Shown here in pieces: positions 61,869-64,000 of a stretch of 64,000 nucleotides of DNA. The position numbers and the translations under genes are program-made. How positions within the stretch are numbered: the stretch's first letter is position 1; each line of letters opens with the position of its first letter. The notes below the pieces were generated by a model. That model saw only the letters and a program-made list of their open reading frames with translations, made no database searches and was not told the origin of the DNA. Origin of the DNA: Labilibaculum filiforme (GTDB lineage: Bacteria > Bacteroidota > Bacteroidia > Bacteroidales > Marinifilaceae); contig NZ_MVDD01000016.1 of assembly GCF_002843315.1 (NCBI RefSeq), positions 27,602 through 91,601 of the forward strand, written 5' to 3'.

Positions 61869-62388
61869 TTAATTTTCTCCTAAATTTTTCCTGTTAATTC
61901 GGATGATCCAGGTTGAAATAGCTGTAGAATTAGTTACTAGAATAAAACCCAAAATGTATTGAACAACAGCTCCAATACCATATGTCAATGATTGGTCATT
62001 CATTGGAAAATTTTCGAAAAAATGAGTTGCTATTTGAGAAATTCCGGAAAGGAAACTTGAAAACTGAAAAATAAGAACGACTAGTCCTATAATAATTAGG
62101 GATATCTCTAATACTTTGTGGTAATTTAAATATACAGAGAGGCTAATTTCAAAATCTTCTTTACAAATTTTCTTGGCTAGTTGCGATGATTTAAAGATTA
62201 GTAAATAACCAATTACAAAAGTTATTATTCCTCCTAACAAGAATAATCCTAAAGCAACAAAATCTAGGTGATCAGGAATGTTTTGAGTGAATATTGTCTT
62301 AATAAAATGTAAATCTTTTAAATAAAGGAGTGCTACAATAACTACCAAAGATTTTAAGTGTTAGATCAATAATATCGGACTTTTTCAT
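61869..62388 (-). pseudogene. Frame-disrupted small membrane protein gene
   Basis: The long frame (61869-62348) lacks an ATG and starts inside a hydrophobic helix (VVIVALLYL). An ATG at 62388 in another frame begins MKKSDIIDLTLKIFG and stops soon after. Joining the two by one base change near 62347 gives a continuous protein of about 172 residues: a Lys-led N-terminus, then four membrane helices with the loop KSSQLAKKIC. So one base is probably missing or extra in the TTTGGTAG stretch. Either a real mutation or a sequencing error. Family unknown. Confidence 0.55.
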
Positions 62389-62515
62389 GTTTAGTGTTGG
62401 TTTTATTAAAATATAAAATTATTAATATGATTTAATAACACCTTTTTTTTATGATTATGGAATGGTTCTGTATTGTTAAATAATTATTTGTGAATGAATT
62501 AATTTTTACACAATA

Positions 62516-62545
62516 AAACGGCTTTGCTATTGAGCAAAGCCGTTT
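62516..62545 (-). terminator. Terminator of the DUF819 gene
   Basis: AAACGGCTTTGC and GCAAAGCCGTTT form a perfect 12-bp stem with a 6-base loop; on the minus strand it is followed by TATTG and a moderately T-rich tail. Confidence 0.75.
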
Positions 62546-62574
62546 GTCCGGTATATTGATTTTTTAATTTGTAT

Positions 62575-63744
62575 CTAACTTAAGAAGATGGCAATAGAAA
62601 CACCAATAAAGGTTCCTATGATGTATCCTAAGATGCCAACTAGAATAGCAGGAGTTACCAGCTTTTTTTGTCCCATTGAGGCAGCCATAGGAGCCGCAAC
62701 CGATGGTCCCATGATATTTGCGGCCGATGAAATAACTACTTCGTAAACATCTAATTTAAAGAGCTTTGCTAATGCCAGCATGAAAAGGAAGTGGAAGACC
62801 ATAATGGTTAAGTAAAATCCTAATACCGCAGGCCCGATGCTAAATATTTGTGTCATGTTGGTAGCGGCACCAATTACGGCTAAAAAAATGTACATCATCC
62901 ACAATCCAAGCGAAAAAGCGGTATCTTCTAATGGTTTTAGTCGTTTTGGAAATAGGTTTGCGGCAAGTACAGCTAGTACTGTAATTACTAGTATGCTAAG
63001 GTTTAGTTTTGTGTGTAATAAGTCTTGTAAGTAAGGAGAAAGCAAGCTTCCTAATCCTGCAATTAAGGCAGCAATAAAAACCGAAACGGCTACTCGTTCC
63101 AAACTCATTGGAAATTCTGATTTGTTTGTTTCTGTGGTTGCTGCTACTTCATTTTCTTTTTTAGGCTTTACAAAAAAGCGAGATAAAAATAGGAGAGAAG
63201 GAGTAAGGAATAGAAAAAGAGTATACAAATTGGATACAAAATTATCTACTGCAATGGTTGCTGTAAATAGTGGATTGGTGCTAAAATTCAGAATTTCGGC
63301 TGCAGCAATAAAATTAACACTTCCACCAATTAATGTAGCTGCAATTACTCCAGCAGTATTTCCTGAATCAGCACCTAAATTAATTAGCCAAAAAGCAAGA
63401 AAACAACCCAATACGATTCCAATTGCACCTAAAATATAGGCAACTAACAACTTTCCACTTTCCTTTACAATTTTTAGGATATTAGAGCTGAACAGCAACA
63501 TGGGAATAGAAATAGGAATGAAGTAGGAGAATACCATATCGTAAACATCCACTTTAATGGCTGGGTTAGATGCAACTGGAACAATGCCAGCCATAGCAAG
63601 TAGGGACATGGAAATCATGGTAACCAAAATTCCCGATAGTTTACCGAACCACTTTTTGTGTTCGGAATAGAGACCAAAAGCCGCAGCTCCTGCTACCACG
63701 AAAAACAGAACTAAATTGTTTTCGGGGGAGATTAGTGAATGCAT
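62575..63744 (-). CDS. DUF819 family membrane protein
   Basis: 389 residues from the ATG at 63744; the longer frame to 63801 adds residues unlike the family. About ten or more membrane helices. ATLIGGSVNFIAAAE, FTATIAVDNFVSNLYTLFLF and SSAANIMGPSVAAPMA are the conserved DUF819 (YjcL-like) segments. The Gly/Ser/Asn-rich helices with a repeated pattern suggest a secondary transporter with an inverted repeat. The substrate is unknown. It stands between the IS3 end and the frame-disrupted gene. Confidence 0.85.
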   Translation of the reverse strand: MHSLISPENNLVLFFVVAGAAAFGLYSEHKKWFGKLSGILVTMISMSLLAMAGIVPVASNPAIKVDVYDMVFSYFIPISIPMLLFSSNILKIVKESGKLLVAYILGAIGIVLGCFLAFWLINLGADSGNTAGVIAATLIGGSVNFIAAAEILNFSTNPLFTATIAVDNFVSNLYTLFLFLTPSLLFLSRFFVKPKKENEVAATTETNKSEFPMSLERVAVSVFIAALIAGLGSLLSPYLQDLLHTKLNLSILVITVLAVLAANLFPKRLKPLEDTAFSLGLWMMYIFLAVIGAATNMTQIFSIGPAVLGFYLTIMVFHFLFMLALAKLFKLDVYEVVISSAANIMGPSVAAPMAASMGQKKLVTPAILVGILGYIIGTFIGVSIAIFLS

Positions 63745-63865
63745 ATTTGATTTATTTATATTGAGAGAAACGAATATATTTCGATTTTTACCGAAATGCA
63801 AAGAATGGGACTAATTATTGTCAACAAGTAAAGACTTATTCTAAAAAAGAACCTCAAAGCCATTT

Positions 63866-64000
63866 TGAAGTGAACCCCAAAAGTTGGACGGTTATAAAAT
63901 AAATTAATAAGATTGAGTTCGGTATTTTACCGGACTCATTCCGTTTAAACGAGTCTTTATTCTACTATTATTGTAATAATCTATGTATTCTTCCAGCTCT
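63866..64000. mobile_element. IS3 family element, one end only (continues beyond window)
   Basis: A terminal-repeat-like sequence starts TGAAGTGAACCCCAAAAGTT (63866 on), the typical IS3-group end. The transposase C-terminus lies directly inside it on the minus strand. The other end and target duplication are outside the window. Confidence 0.75.
63904..64000 (-). CDS. IS3 family transposase OrfB, C-terminal part
   Basis: The minus strand encodes [20 protein letters not shown] then [11 protein letters not shown] and a TAA stop at 63904-63906. This is the usual end of the IS3 group rve integrase (YIxYYNxxRIKxxLxGxSPxxYR). The rest of the gene lies past 64000. Confidence 0.85.
   Translation of the reverse strand, partial: ELEEYIDYYNNSRIKTRLNGMSPVKYRTQSY

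Overview
The window looks like chromosomal DNA of an AT-rich member of the Bacteroidota, probably a marine or facultatively anaerobic Bacteroidales/Marinilabiliales-type organism (lineage is inference). Support for the phylum comes from repeated promoters of the form TTTG-N19/20-TAnnTTTG, an ECF sigma/FecR/TonB-receptor locus, a DUF4249 lipoprotein, a BlaR1-like peptidase carrying SusC-plug-like repeats, a fused GT3 glycogen synthase/GT35 phosphorylase, and many short lipoproteins. There is no rRNA, tRNA, CRISPR array or prophage that I can see. The only recognisable mobile element is an IS3-type end cut by the right border.

Layout. 1-10.3 kb is a glycogen block: the glycogen synthase/phosphorylase fusion (+), then on the minus strand a LysM/BON protein, dodecin, a 34-residue Lys/Glu-rich peptide, a methyltransferase, a GH13 amylase and branching enzyme GlgB. 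10.7-22 kb is central metabolism and housekeeping: PEP carboxylase, an FNR-like regulator next to modABC (molybdate uptake), MnmA, and an M13 peptidase. 22.2-25.4 kb is low in coding content: a 74-bp tandem array built from small hairpins, two coiled-coil membrane proteins, a long non-coding stretch and a frame-disrupted DUF6261-like gene. 25.4-28.3 kb holds a porin and a BCCT osmolyte transporter. 28.8-34.1 kb holds a membrane-anchored MutS homologue, a 53-bp stray copy of part of that gene, and a pair of overlapping uncharacterised exported proteins.

34.3-49.7 kb is mixed: RNase H, DUF3859, PurU, a phosphofructokinase with pyrophosphate-type residues, an exported GH13 amylase of archaeal (GH13_7) appearance, superoxide reductase plus 2-Cys peroxiredoxin, an esterase, a MORN protein, a MOSC protein, an M28 peptidase, Pcm and small DUF proteins. 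49.8-53.4 kb is a BlaI/BlaR1 signalling pair with three matching operator palindromes, one lying exactly between the -33 and -7 boxes. 54.2-61.6 kb carries an amidase and a cell-surface signalling locus (sigma, FecR, two small exported proteins, TonB receptor, DUF4249 lipoprotein). The right end holds a frame-disrupted small membrane protein, a DUF819 transporter-like protein and the IS3 end.

How the genes fit together: glycogen can be built (GT3 domain, GlgB), phosphorolysed (GT35 domain) and hydrolysed (cytoplasmic GH13), feeding a glycolysis that probably uses PPi-PFK and PEP carboxylase. The exported amylase would take external alpha-glucan. Superoxide reductase with peroxiredoxin, the FNR-like regulator and molybdate uptake suggest an organism facing changing oxygen. 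Start sites were moved from upstream TTG/GTG codons to internal ATGs where the family N-terminus or a ribosome-binding site favoured it.
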